64,000 nt of DNA. Origin: Cellulomonas sp. SLBN-39. GTDB lineage: Bacteria; Actinomycetota; Actinomycetes; Actinomycetales; Cellulomonadaceae. Below, piece by piece: positions 1 through 7,567 of the stretch (within the stretch, counting starts at the first letter, position 1; each line of letters starts with the position of its first letter). The stretch is taken from NCBI RefSeq assembly GCF_006715865.1, contig NZ_VFOA01000001.1:1860001-1924000 (forward strand), read 5' to 3'. The notes under the pieces are model-generated. The model was not told the origin of the DNA. It did no database searches and was given only the letters and a program-made list of their open reading frames with translations. The position numbers and the translations under genes are program-made.

Positions 1-404
1 CGCAGCGTCCGCAACCGTTCGGCGAGCTCGGGAGACCCGATGTGGGACGGGTCCAGCCCGTCCAGCGCGTCGAGCAGCTGCTCGACGTCGGTGCCGCGGG
101 TGTGCCGCGGTGGAGCGACCGGGCGTAGGCGCTCCTCACGTGCGGCGGGGTGGTTGCGTGGCAGGGCCAGCAGGTCCAGCCCGACGGAGGACAGGGCGCG
201 CACGAGCCGACGCAGCTGGGTGGTTGCCTCGCCCGTCTCCAGGCGCGACAGGTACGCCGGCGTGACCCCGAGCTGGTCGGCGAGGTCGGCCTGGGTGATC
301 CCCAGCGCGAGACGGCGTTCGCGCAGTCGCTGCGCCAGCCGCGCGACGGCCTGGTCCTCCGGCCGCTGCCCCCGCCCGGGAGCCGCAGGGCCCTCGTGCG
401 CCAT
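1..404 (-). CDS. HipB-like XRE-family HTH regulator (3' end outside window)
   Basis: Small DNA-binding protein read from an ATG at 404, with its C-terminus beyond base 1. Residues about 23-75 form an XRE helix-turn-helix, with the recognition region around QADLADQLGVTPAYLSRLE, followed by TTQLRRLVRALSSVGLDLLAL. That tail is typical of HipB antitoxins, which repress their own operon and bind the HipA kinase. The upstream DNA carries three ATATCCG copies in inverted repeats, fitting autoregulation. A hipA gene would lie at lower coordinates outside the window, so the toxin-antitoxin assignment is inference; the HTH call is firm. Confidence 0.8.
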   Translation of the reverse strand, partial: MAHEGPAAPGRGQRPEDQAVARLAQRLRERRLALGITQADLADQLGVTPAYLSRLETGEATTQLRRLVRALSSVGLDLLALPRNHPAAREERLRPVAPPRHTRGTDVEQLLDALDGLDPSHIGSPELAERLRTL

Positions 405-426
405 CGCCACCTCCGTCGGCTTGCTG

Positions 427-469
427 ATATCCGTGTCGATCTGGCCTGGAGCCAGCATGACACGAATAT
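427..469. promoter_or_regulatory. Imperfect inverted repeat upstream of the HTH gene
   Basis: ATATCCGTGTC at 427-437 is mirrored by GACACGAATAT at 459-469 with one mismatch, and CTGGC/GCCAG lies nested between them. It sits 23 bases upstream of the HTH start codon, where an autoregulatory operator is expected. HipB operators are TATCC/GGATA palindromes, and the core here resembles that half-site. Assignment as operator is inference. Confidence 0.5.
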
Positions 470-490
470 CCGTGCAGAGGACGGTCAGGC

Positions 491-522
491 GAGGGTGGAT
501 GCGGATATCCGCATCCACCCTC
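491..522. promoter_or_regulatory. Perfect 32-bp palindrome between esterase and HTH genes
   Basis: The 16 bases 491-506 are exactly complementary in reverse to 507-522, centred on GGATATCC. It lies downstream of the esterase stop codon and upstream of the HTH gene, both on the minus strand. It could be a transcription terminator of the esterase gene (no T-run) or a further operator for the HTH protein, since it contains the same ATATCCG core as 427-469. The symmetry is certain; the role is not. Confidence 0.55.
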
Positions 523-574
523 CGCACCGGGCCGTCGTCGCGGGCGGTGCGGAGGGCGTCCCGGCGGAGGGGGC

Positions 575-1744
575 TCAGCCCACCTTCACCAGCTGCCACT
601 GCTGGTTGGTGCCGTTCCAGTCGGTGTACTGGACGATGTTCCCGCCGTCGGCGGTGGAGGCGCCCTGCACCTCGACGGCCTTGCCGCTGTTGCGGTTGAT
701 CAGCTGGACGTACCCGTCGACCGTCTGGATGCTGAACTGCTGGTTGGCGCCGTTGTTGTCGCTCCACTGCTGGACCGCCGCACCGTCGGCGGTGGACTTC
801 GCGGCCACGTCGAGGACCTTGCCGGACAGCCGCGACTTCAGCCGGTAGTAGCCGTTGCCGGAGCTGACGAACTGCCACTGCTGCTGCGTGCCGCCGTTGC
901 GGGCCCACTGGGTGATGCGCGCGCCGTCCGCGGTGGACAGGTTGTAGACGTCGATGGCCTTGCCGCTGTTGCGGTTGACCAGCGTGTACCAGGCCGCGGT
1001 GTCCACCGGGCCGGAGTTCCCCGGGTTGCCGGCCGGGTTGCCGATGCTCCCCGGCACGGCGCGCAGCGCGGTGAACCAGGCGGCCGCCATCTTGTCGTAG
1101 CCCGCCGCGTTGGGGTGCACGCCGTCGGGCAGGTCGTTCACGCTCACCGCGTTGTACATGTCGACGAGGTGCACCTTCTTCCCCGCGGCGGCCCTGCTCG
1201 ACACGATGCCGGGGATGGCGGCGTTGTAGGCCCGGACCTTGGCGTCGGCGTACGACACCGGGATCAGGGTCGCGACGAACACGTCGGTCTGCGGGGACGT
1301 GCTGGTGATCTTGTCGATCACCCCCGCGAGCCGCGCCGGTGCGTTCGCCAGGTCGCGGTTCTGGCTGATGTCGTTGGTGCCGATGTGCAGCAGCACCGTG
1401 CGCGGCTGGTACGTGCGCACCCAGCTCACGACGTTCGCGTCGATCTGGTCGATCCGCCAGCCCGAGTGCCCCTCGTGGTCGTGGTCCCCGAGGCTCGCCG
1501 GCCCGTTGAAGCCCGACCCCACGAAGTCCGTGGTGTAGCCGTTCTGCGCCAGCCGCTGCCACAGCCCGACGCGGTACCCGCCGCCGCCCATGCCGACGCC
1601 GTCCGTGATCGAGTCGCCCAGGGGCATCACGCGGGTGCCCCCGTTGCTCTCCGCGGACGCGGGCGTGGACGGCGCCAGGACACCTCCTGCCAGCGCGACG
1701 CAGAGCGTGACGGCGAGCAGCAGCCGTCGGCCGAATCTGTGCAT
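575..1744 (-). CDS. Secreted GDSL/SGNH esterase with C-terminal ricin-type (CBM13) lectin domain
   Basis: Predicted 389-residue secreted esterase. The ATG at 1744 follows AGGAGG by 8 bases. Residues 1-31 are a signal peptide. The SGNH hydrolase domain (about 36-255) has the block I nucleophile in PLGDSITDG (Ser45), an HIGTNDI block and the DGVHPNAAGY block with catalytic Asp/His. A G/N/P-rich linker leads to a ricin-B-type trefoil (about 265-389) with three QxW-like repeats (QQQW, NQQF, NQQW). The family deacetylates polysaccharides; with a GH30 enzyme transcribed divergently, acetyl-xylan or a related hemicellulose is a plausible substrate, not shown by the sequence. Confidence 0.9.
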   Translation of the reverse strand: MHRFGRRLLLAVTLCVALAGGVLAPSTPASAESNGGTRVMPLGDSITDGVGMGGGGYRVGLWQRLAQNGYTTDFVGSGFNGPASLGDHDHEGHSGWRIDQIDANVVSWVRTYQPRTVLLHIGTNDISQNRDLANAPARLAGVIDKITSTSPQTDVFVATLIPVSYADAKVRAYNAAIPGIVSSRAAAGKKVHLVDMYNAVSVNDLPDGVHPNAAGYDKMAAAWFTALRAVPGSIGNPAGNPGNSGPVDTAAWYTLVNRNSGKAIDVYNLSTADGARITQWARNGGTQQQWQFVSSGNGYYRLKSRLSGKVLDVAAKSTADGAAVQQWSDNNGANQQFSIQTVDGYVQLINRNSGKAVEVQGASTADGGNIVQYTDWNGTNQQWQLVKVG

Positions 1745-1899
1745 GAGGTCTGCCTCCTGGGATGGCGGCACGTGCGACCCATCGGGCGCGACGGTGCGCC
1801 GGCGGGCGTGCCCCGCGACCTCGGGCCGGTGCCGTGCGGTCGTGCGGTCGGGACGTGCTCGGGACCGGTGACGTGCCTGGGCGGTGAGATCCCGCCGAT

Positions 1900-1911
1900 G
1901 TGAACGATCAC
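1900..1911. promoter_or_regulatory. LacI-type operator-like palindrome (GTGAACGATCAC)
   Basis: Near-perfect 12-bp palindrome about 155 bases upstream of the esterase start. It differs by one base from the perfect palindrome at 26633-26644 upstream of the GH27-GH43 operon. The symmetric CG centre is typical of LacI-family operators, which often control glycoside hydrolase genes in actinobacteria. The regulator is not in this window. Confidence 0.5.
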
Positions 1912-2078
1912 GCGGCGAGACCGGGCCCCACTCTGGCACGCGCTCGCGGGCCGGGCGATGCACTCGAATCGATTAAGCCAAAGGCCGGCACGCCGCCCCT
2001 GGGTGACCCCGCAGCACCTAATCGTTTGGCCGATCGCGAACCCGACGAGGCCGGTGCCAGAGTGCGCGGTGCCGCGAT

Positions 2079-2090
2079 GTGATCGTCCAC
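2079..2090. promoter_or_regulatory. LacI-type operator-like palindrome (minus strand GTGGACGATCAC)
   Basis: Mirror counterpart of the 1900-1911 site, about 130 bases upstream of the GH30 start. On the minus strand it reads GTGGACGATCAC, one base from the 1900-1911 copy. Confidence 0.45.
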
Positions 2091-2219
2091 AACCGGTCCG
2101 GGCAGGACCGGTCCCGCCCTCACCGAGGTCACGCGCACCGGCGGGCGCTGCTGGTGCCTGCCGGCTGCGGGCGGGACGGTCGGGTGCGCACCGGACGACC
2201 GACGACGAGGGGACGGATC

Positions 2220-3962
2220 ATGCGGAGAGCTCGACGATCACGCCGGACCTGGGGCTTCACGCTGGCGGTGGCGACGCTGATCACGGGGGTGATGGTCGCC
2301 GAGGCGCCTGTGGCGTCCGCCGCGAGCGGCTGCCGGGTGGACTACGTCGTCGCCTCGCAGTGGAACAGCGGGTTCACGGCCGGCGTCAAGGTCACCAACC
2401 TCGGTGACGCGGTCAGCGGCTGGCAGCTCGGCTGGACCTTCCCCGCAGGTCAGACCGTGAGCCAGGCCTGGAACGCCGTCGTCACCCAGAGCGGCGCCGC
2501 CGTGTCTGCGAGGAACGCGTCGTACAACGGCTCGCTCGGTACCGGGGCGTCGGCGGAGTTCGGCTTCAACGGGACGTACGGCGGCACCAACCCGGCGCCC
2601 ACCTCCTTCGCGCTCAACGGCACCACCTGCACGGGGTCGGCCGGCGGCACCCCCACGCCGACGCCGACGGTGGCGCCGACCCCCACGCCCTCCGCCACCC
2701 TGACGCCGACACCGACCCCGCCGGTGGGCGGCCCCGCGGACCTCACGGTGAACACGGGCACCAGATACCAGACGATCGACGGCTTCGGTGCCGCCGTGTC
2801 GATCTGGGGCGGTGCGTGGTCGACCGCGGACACGCAGACGCTCGTCGGGATGGGCGACAACCAGCTCGGCCTGTCGATCGTCCGCACCGGGATCTCGCCG
2901 GTGCAGAGCGAGTGGAGCGCCCAGGTCAGCGCGCTGCGGACGGCGAAGTCTTACGGCTCGGAGGTCAAGATCCTCGCCTCGCCGTGGACGGCGCCGGCCG
3001 CGTGGAAGTCGAACAACAGCCGGATCAACGGCGGCACCCTGCTGCCTTCCCGCTACGGCGACTACGCCAACCACCTCAACAGCTACGTGCAGTACATGAA
3101 GGGCCAGGGTGTGACGATCGACGTCACGTCCGTCCAGAACGAGCCCGACTGGCACCCCGACTACGACTCGATGGCGTGGACGGGCGACACTCTCCGCAAC
3201 TTCGTGCGCGACCACGGCACGAAGATCACGAGCACGAAGCTGATGGTCGCCGAGTCGCTGGGCACGAACCGGGCCTACACCGACCCCACGCTCAACGACG
3301 CGACCGCCCGCAACAACATCGGCTACATCGGCGGCCACATCTACGGCCAGGAGAACGGGCCGAACCTCTCCCGGTACCCGCTCGCCGCCCAGCACGGCAA
3401 GAACCAGTGGATGACCGAGTGGAACTACCACCAGGCCGACGGCACCGGGTCGAACATCTGGGGAGACCCGTCGAACGCCGCCGTGTGGAACGAGACCCTC
3501 GACGTGATCATGCCGTCGGTCAACCGCACGATGGAGGCCAACTGGAGCGCGTACGTCTGGTGGTACGGGCGGCGCTACTACTCCTTCATCGGTGACGGGG
3601 AGTCGGCGTTCGGGACGACGGGCGGCGCGGTCCTCAAGCGCGGCTGGGCCTTCTCCCAGTACTCCAAGTACGTCCGTCCGGGCGACCAGCGCATCGGCGT
3701 GACCGAGAGCGCCAAGGCGTCGCCGCTGGACGTCACGGCCTACCAGGGCGACGGCGGCAAGATCACCCTGGTCATCCTCAACCGCTCGACCAGCGCGGTG
3801 AACGGAGCCGTGGTCCAGGCGCCGCAGCAGGTCCGGTCGGCGCTGCACACGATGACGTCGCAGTACTCCAGCCGGGCACCGCGGACCACGACCGTCAACG
3901 GCAGCCAGGTGACGGTCGACGTCCCCGCACGGAGCATCTCCACGGTGGTCCTCACGCTCTGA
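2220..3962 (+). CDS. Secreted CBM2-GH30 glycoside hydrolase
   Basis: 580-residue secreted enzyme; the ATG at 2220 follows a GAGGGGACG ribosome-binding region. Residues 1-36 are a signal peptide. An N-terminal CBM2 cellulose-binding module (about 37-140) is bracketed by Cys38 and Cys137, followed by a PT-repeat linker (about 143-170) and a GH30 catalytic domain (about 172-580). Acid/base Glu308 lies in SVQNEPDW and the nucleophile Glu400 in QWMTEW. WWYGRRYYSF corresponds to the region that recognises the substrate in GH30 xylanases, so glucuronoxylanase or related endo-xylanase activity is likely; the subfamily cannot be fixed by eye. It probably acts on xylan in cell-wall cellulose. Confidence 0.9.
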   Translation: MRRARRSRRTWGFTLAVATLITGVMVAEAPVASAASGCRVDYVVASQWNSGFTAGVKVTNLGDAVSGWQLGWTFPAGQTVSQAWNAVVTQSGAAVSARNASYNGSLGTGASAEFGFNGTYGGTNPAPTSFALNGTTCTGSAGGTPTPTPTVAPTPTPSATLTPTPTPPVGGPADLTVNTGTRYQTIDGFGAAVSIWGGAWSTADTQTLVGMGDNQLGLSIVRTGISPVQSEWSAQVSALRTAKSYGSEVKILASPWTAPAAWKSNNSRINGGTLLPSRYGDYANHLNSYVQYMKGQGVTIDVTSVQNEPDWHPDYDSMAWTGDTLRNFVRDHGTKITSTKLMVAESLGTNRAYTDPTLNDATARNNIGYIGGHIYGQENGPNLSRYPLAAQHGKNQWMTEWNYHQADGTGSNIWGDPSNAAVWNETLDVIMPSVNRTMEANWSAYVWWYGRRYYSFIGDGESAFGTTGGAVLKRGWAFSQYSKYVRPGDQRIGVTESAKASPLDVTAYQGDGGKITLVILNRSTSAVNGAVVQAPQQVRSALHTMTSQYSSRAPRTTTVNGSQVTVDVPARSISTVVLTL

Positions 3963-4004
3963 GCACCAGAGCGGGTCCGGCGCGACCGCCGGCGGACGGT
4001 GCTC
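3961..4004 (+). terminator. Probable terminator hairpin after GH30
   Basis: GAGCACC at 3961-3967 pairs with GGTGCTC at 3998-4004, with further GC-rich pairing inside. It begins within the stop codon of the GH30 gene. No T-run follows, as is usual in high-GC actinobacteria. Confidence 0.5.
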
Positions 4005-4106
4005 CATGTCAGCCCCGTCCGCCGGCACGATGGCGGGTGGGGGAGGGCCGCGGACACGCGCCCCTCCCCGCCGCCCGCTGACCCGCACGTCGTCCCCGGA
4101 GAGCCC

Positions 4107-4715
4107 ATGCCGACGAACGTCTCCGTCATCAAGGGCACGGTCGTCGTCGAGGGCGCGCTCACGGAGCAGGACCTGAAGCGCCTGACCCGGCTCTGCGCGT
4201 CGAGGTCGACGGTCGAGGTGTGGCGGGCGCAGCACGCGTCGCTCGTGTTCCTCCTCGACCTGCCCGGGCTCGCGGACCTGAGCCTCGTCAACCTCCGGGT
4301 CGACGACCCGGGTGCGCTGCCCGAGATCGGCACGCTGCGGCGCCTGTTCCTCAACCAGGCCCGGTTCCGCACGGGCTGGGGCTTCCTGGCGTCGCTCACG
4401 CAGATCGAGGAGCTGCACCTGCTCAACGTGCGCGGTGAGCTGGTGCTGCCGGACCTCCAGGCGCTGGACCGCCTGAAGATGGCGCGCGTCTGGGGGTGCA
4501 AAGGGCTGACCGACGTCTCGGGGCTGGCTGCCGCGCCCCACCTCGAGGACGTGCGGCTCGTCGACACCGGCATGACCCCTGCCGGCCTGGCGTCGCTCCT
4601 CGAGAATCCGTCCGTCCGGCGCCTGAGCTCGACCTTCCCCCGGGTCAAGGACGACGAGCACTTCCGTGAGCTCCTGGCACGCAACGGCAAGACGGCGGAC
4701 AGCGAGGCGTCGTAG
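4107..4715 (+). CDS. Leucine-rich-repeat protein, function unknown
   Basis: 202-residue protein without signal peptide or membrane segment, so probably cytosolic. From about residue 45 it shows LRR-like spacing of leucines (LPGLADLSLVNL, IGTLRRLFLNQ, LTQIEELHLLNV, APHLEDVRLVDTG), enough for about five short repeats forming a curved binding surface. Neighbours are a secreted GH30 enzyme and a zinc-ribbon protein, so context gives no function. A longer reading from 3999 is possible, but the ATG at 4107 is preferred because the LRR fold starts soon after it. Partner and role unknown. Confidence 0.7.
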   Translation: MPTNVSVIKGTVVVEGALTEQDLKRLTRLCASRSTVEVWRAQHASLVFLLDLPGLADLSLVNLRVDDPGALPEIGTLRRLFLNQARFRTGWGFLASLTQIEELHLLNVRGELVLPDLQALDRLKMARVWGCKGLTDVSGLAAAPHLEDVRLVDTGMTPAGLASLLENPSVRRLSSTFPRVKDDEHFRELLARNGKTADSEAS

Positions 4716-4796
4716 TCCACCGGCTCCACCACGCCCGCCAGGCGCACGTCGTGATCCCCGGTGACGGACGGACCGGTCGCCCTCCATGATGCTGCG

Positions 4797-5381
4797 GTGA
4801 CTCCCGCGCGACCGCGGTTCCAGGACCGCGACGAACCGGTGCGGTACCTGCGGCCATCCACGGTCCTGGTCCGGTGCCCCCGGTGTGTTGCGCGGGCCGT
4901 GGCGACCCCCACGTCGGTGACGTGCTCGGCCTGTGCCTTCTCCCGCACGGGAAGCGGCTCGGTGCTGCTCGGTGCTCGGGTGACGGCGGTGGTGCAGGGT
5001 CGGTGCGGCCGGTGCGGGCGCAAGGCTGTGGTCGAGCGGAGCGTGCGAGGGGCGATGAGCCCGGTGCCCGTGCGCTGCGAGGGATGCGGGGCCGTCACCC
5101 GTCACGGCGTCGTCCGGGTGCGAGGCGCGGGCGTGCCCGAGGGCCCGCGGTTCCGTGGGCTCGACCTCTGGTTGCAGACCCCGTGCGAGGGCCGTGTCCT
5201 GTGGGCGTGTGACGAGGCCCACCTGGACTTCCTCGAGCGCTACGTCGCTGCCGGCCTGCGTGAGCAGGAGCCGGGAAACGCGTCCCTCGCCAGCCGGCTG
5301 CCCGCATGGATCAAGAGCCGCAAGAACCGCGCCGTCGTCCTCCGAGGGCTGCGCCGCCTCCGCGCGACGCTCGCCGAGTAG
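4797..5381 (+). CDS. Zinc-ribbon protein, function unknown
   Basis: About 194 residues from a GTG at 4797; an in-frame GTG at 4761 would add 12 residues. Three CxxC-type knuckles are visible: CPRC, then CSAC, then CGRC followed by CEGC. They suggest one or two four-cysteine zinc ribbons in the N-terminal half. The C-terminal half is charged and ends in an Arg/Lys-rich helix (SRKNRAVVLRGLRRLR). No catalytic motif is recognised. It could be a nucleic-acid-associated or general zinc-binding protein; no function is assigned. Confidence 0.6.
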   Translation: MTPARPRFQDRDEPVRYLRPSTVLVRCPRCVARAVATPTSVTCSACAFSRTGSGSVLLGARVTAVVQGRCGRCGRKAVVERSVRGAMSPVPVRCEGCGAVTRHGVVRVRGAGVPEGPRFRGLDLWLQTPCEGRVLWACDEAHLDFLERYVAAGLREQEPGNASLASRLPAWIKSRKNRAVVLRGLRRLRATLAE

Positions 5382-5649
5382 CGGCGCTCTGGCGCCCGAG
5401 GAGGCAACCACCTTTCTAGGCAGTCCGTACCGGAGCCGGGGCGTGCGTCAGGCGGTGACGGGACTGTAGGGAATGACGAGAACCGTCCAACGTCCGGTGC
5501 GCGGACCCGCGTCCCGGCAGAGCGGGAGACGGCCGCCGTCTCACCTTCGTGTCCGGATCCTCAGCGACGTGCGCAGAGGTACCCCGTCGACCGCTCATGC
5601 TGGCGTGATTGTCGCTGCTCGCGCACGGGGTACGGGGTACGTTCCGGTC

Positions 5650-6114
5650 GTGACCAAGAAGAACGAGCGGGCCGTCCTGGAGTTCTCAGGTGCATCCACC
5701 TGGGATGCAGACGAACTCGGCCTCTCTCTGGCTCGCGCCGCCCGGGCCGACGTCACGCTCGGGGGGTACCTGATCTACGCGTGCGATCCGACGGACGACG
5801 TGCTGGACGACCACACGCTCAAGTACGTCAAAGTGCTCGGCGCAGAAGTCGTCGGGTCCACGCGCGACCCGGCGGACCTCGCCGCTCTGATGGACGCCCT
5901 GGCCGCCAGGGACGTGACCGACTTCCTGTGCATGTGCACGGGTGACCTCGCGATCGAGTTCTTCGACGCGACGGGGACTCTGACCGATGTAGTGCGAGTC
6001 GATCTTCCCTCTGGGATCGAGTGGCCGAGGTGGCCCGGCCGAGCCTCTCTCGTCGATGCGGGAAAGCTGCACGCCTGGTTGCAGGCGCACTCGATCTCGC
6101 GATCGGGCCATTGA
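5650..6114 (+). CDS. Hypothetical protein, soluble
   Basis: 154-residue protein from a GTG at 5650, chosen because the longer reading from 5473 begins with an Arg/Ser-rich stretch that does not look like protein. The C-terminal half contains CMCTGDLAIEFFD and later a tryptophan-rich WPRWPG segment ending in DAGKLHAWLQAH. No signal peptide or membrane segment is present. I do not recognise a characterised family. Base composition is slightly less GC-rich than the surrounding genes, and no operon partner is apparent. Confidence 0.6.
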   Translation: MTKKNERAVLEFSGASTWDADELGLSLARAARADVTLGGYLIYACDPTDDVLDDHTLKYVKVLGAEVVGSTRDPADLAALMDALAARDVTDFLCMCTGDLAIEFFDATGTLTDVVRVDLPSGIEWPRWPGRASLVDAGKLHAWLQAHSISRSGH

Positions 6115-6417
6115 GTTCCCCGAACGCTGTAGAGCGCCCGGCCCACAGCCAAACAAGCTCGTGACGTCGTCGAGCTTGGCGTCGCTCGTACGCCGAGGGC
6201 GTCGAGGCTCCGCCACGCTCAGGAGGGTGGTGGGAACCTCCGCGGCGACGCGCGCATCACCCGTTCCCCCGAAGAGTTTCTCAACCAGGTCCTGTGCGAC
6301 CTGAGCGGCCACCACGCATAGCTCCCGCCCGCCAGCCCTAGATCGACGCACGACATCACCACCGCTCGCGTTCGACCTCCCGGCCTATCCACTTGTCGAG
6401 AACTCGCGCGGGCGGTC
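6115..6417. other. Intergenic stretch, nothing recognised
   Basis: About 300 bases between two unknown genes. No RNA gene, strong hairpin or operator is seen. The minus strand is open across part of it, but that frame continues antisense through the upstream gene, so no gene is called. Confidence 0.4.
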
Positions 6418-7224
6418 GTGCGACACGCTTCAGAGGTGGACGGACTCCGATCGGCCCGGTTGAAGCTGGCACGCGCCCATGAACTGAACGAGCTGGTCGA
6501 CAGAGAGGTGCAGGCGTGGCACGCCGCATCGTCGCCGTTCCTCATCAACTCGATCGAACCGTCGGCCACTGGCAGTGGCCGCGACCTCGTCGTCCGAGTG
6601 GGTGGGCTCGCACCCGTCACCGACGCGCTGGTGCTCGCCGTCGACGACTCGCTGCACCACATGCGGACAGCGCTCGACCACGTCGTTTGGCAGCTCGTAA
6701 CTGACAATGGCGGCGTCCAGTCACGGCAGGCTTTCCCGGTTCTTCGCACGGCACCTGTGACCTCGAAGGAGCGAGCCTCATGGCGCGCGTCGATCGATGG
6801 GGTAACGACCGCGGTCAGGGACGTGATCGAGCGGTTCCAGCCGTACAACCAGGCTGTGCCGGAGACGTTCGAGAACAGCACCCTTTGGGTGCTGCACCAG
6901 CTAGACATCGTCAGCAAGCACCGCTCGGTCGTGTCGATCGCGCCCTTCAGCGGCGCGTACCGGATGGAGATCACCGAAGGCATGGGTGGCCTCCGGTTTG
7001 AGGTCGGGCGCCCATGCCGGCCAGACCCGTCGCAACCACCCGCGGCGGTGAGGGTCTCCGGCATCCCATTCGACTTTGCTGACCCAGGCGACTGGATCGG
7101 CATCTCGCACCCGCTTCTGCTTCTGGAGTCGAGTGAGCACGTCGGTGGCGAGCTGGTCTCCGTGCTCGGCAGGGCCGAGCGTTGGGCCCGCAAGATCGTG
7201 GATGAGCTTGAGGCAGTGCGCTAG
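6418..7224 (+). CDS. Hypothetical protein with HEPN-like helical motifs
   Basis: 268 residues from a GTG at 6418. The sequence is helical at the N-terminus and contains HHMRTALDHVVWQL (about residues 80-93) and LHQLDIVSKHRSV (about 162-174). These two motifs recur in a widespread family of uncharacterised bacterial proteins whose helical bundle resembles HEPN folds. No signal peptide or membrane segment. Codon use is less GC-extreme than in the flanking genes, which fits acquisition by transfer. The function is unknown and the family assignment rests on motif memory only. Confidence 0.6.
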   Translation: MRHASEVDGLRSARLKLARAHELNELVDREVQAWHAASSPFLINSIEPSATGSGRDLVVRVGGLAPVTDALVLAVDDSLHHMRTALDHVVWQLVTDNGGVQSRQAFPVLRTAPVTSKERASWRASIDGVTTAVRDVIERFQPYNQAVPETFENSTLWVLHQLDIVSKHRSVVSIAPFSGAYRMEITEGMGGLRFEVGRPCRPDPSQPPAAVRVSGIPFDFADPGDWIGISHPLLLLESSEHVGGELVSVLGRAERWARKIVDELEAVR

Positions 7225-7281
7225 CCACGGGGACCGGCACGCGCAGGTGCATGACCAACGAGCGGCATGGCAAGGGACGGG

Positions 7282-7319
7282 GGCTCGGTCCCTCGGTGGT
7301 CGGGTATTCGGGACGAGCC
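7282..7319 (+). terminator. Possible terminator hairpin
   Basis: GGCTCGGTCCC (7282-7292) pairs with GGGACGAGCC (7310-7319) with one bulged G. It lies 58 bases after the stop of the hypothetical gene and upstream of the dnaK control region. Confidence 0.4.
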
Positions 7320-7435
7320 ACGCTCGGCCCCCATGCCTGCGACGACCGGTTCGTGAGATTGGCACAGGCCATGGACGCCTCCGGGGCCTGCCGCGCGGAG
7401 AGGTGACGGGCGGGAACAGATCGGCGACGCACAGA

Positions 7436-7456
7436 GTTGAGCCCAGCAGACTCAAG
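7436..7456 (+). promoter_or_regulatory. HAIR operator 1 (HspR binding site)
   Basis: GTTGAGC-N7-ACTCAAG matches the actinobacterial HAIR consensus CTTGAGT-N7-ACTCAAG at 12 of 14 fixed positions. HspR, encoded at the end of the downstream operon, binds such sites and represses dnaK until heat shock. Confidence 0.85.
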
Positions 7457-7499
7457 TTCGACCGTCTCGGGTTTGCCAGGTCGCTCCGGCCGACGCAGA

Positions 7500-7520
7500 C
7501 TTGAGCCAGGCGGACTCAAG
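7500..7520 (+). promoter_or_regulatory. HAIR operator 2 (HspR binding site)
   Basis: CTTGAGC-N7-ACTCAAG matches the HAIR consensus at 13 of 14 fixed positions and lies 48 bases before the dnaK start. The centres of the two HAIR copies are 64 bases apart, about six helical turns, so two HspR complexes could sit on the same DNA face. Confidence 0.88.
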
Positions 7521-7567
7521 AGCGCCCCCAGTTTGTGGAGCACCGCTCCGGAAGGAAGGCAACGCAC

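Larger units (their letters stand above)
1745..2219. promoter_or_regulatory. Divergent intergenic region with mirror-symmetric promoter elements
   Basis: The 475-bp gap between the divergent esterase and GH30 genes holds the same series of elements on both strands, reading outward: TAATCG (2019-2024 on plus; about 1969-1974 on minus), then GTGCCAGAGTG 35-36 bases further (2054-2064 plus; 1929-1939 minus), then a TGATCGTYCAC block (2079-2090 plus; 1900-1911 minus). The palindrome AATCGATT is at 1967-1974. Two copies in mirror image imply that both genes are controlled by the same factors. No convincing -35/-10 pair was assigned. Confidence 0.65.

Noticed and set aside
2238..5411. Long minus-strand open frame antisense to GH30, the LRR gene and the zinc-ribbon gene
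   Set aside because: Composition is Arg/Val/Gly-rich without any domain; it spans three good plus-strand genes and arises from the lack of stops in high-GC DNA.
6120..6351. Protein-like minus-strand stretch in the gap between the two orphan genes
   Set aside because: It continues into low-quality antisense sequence over the 5650 gene, has no start with a ribosome-binding site and no recognisable family.
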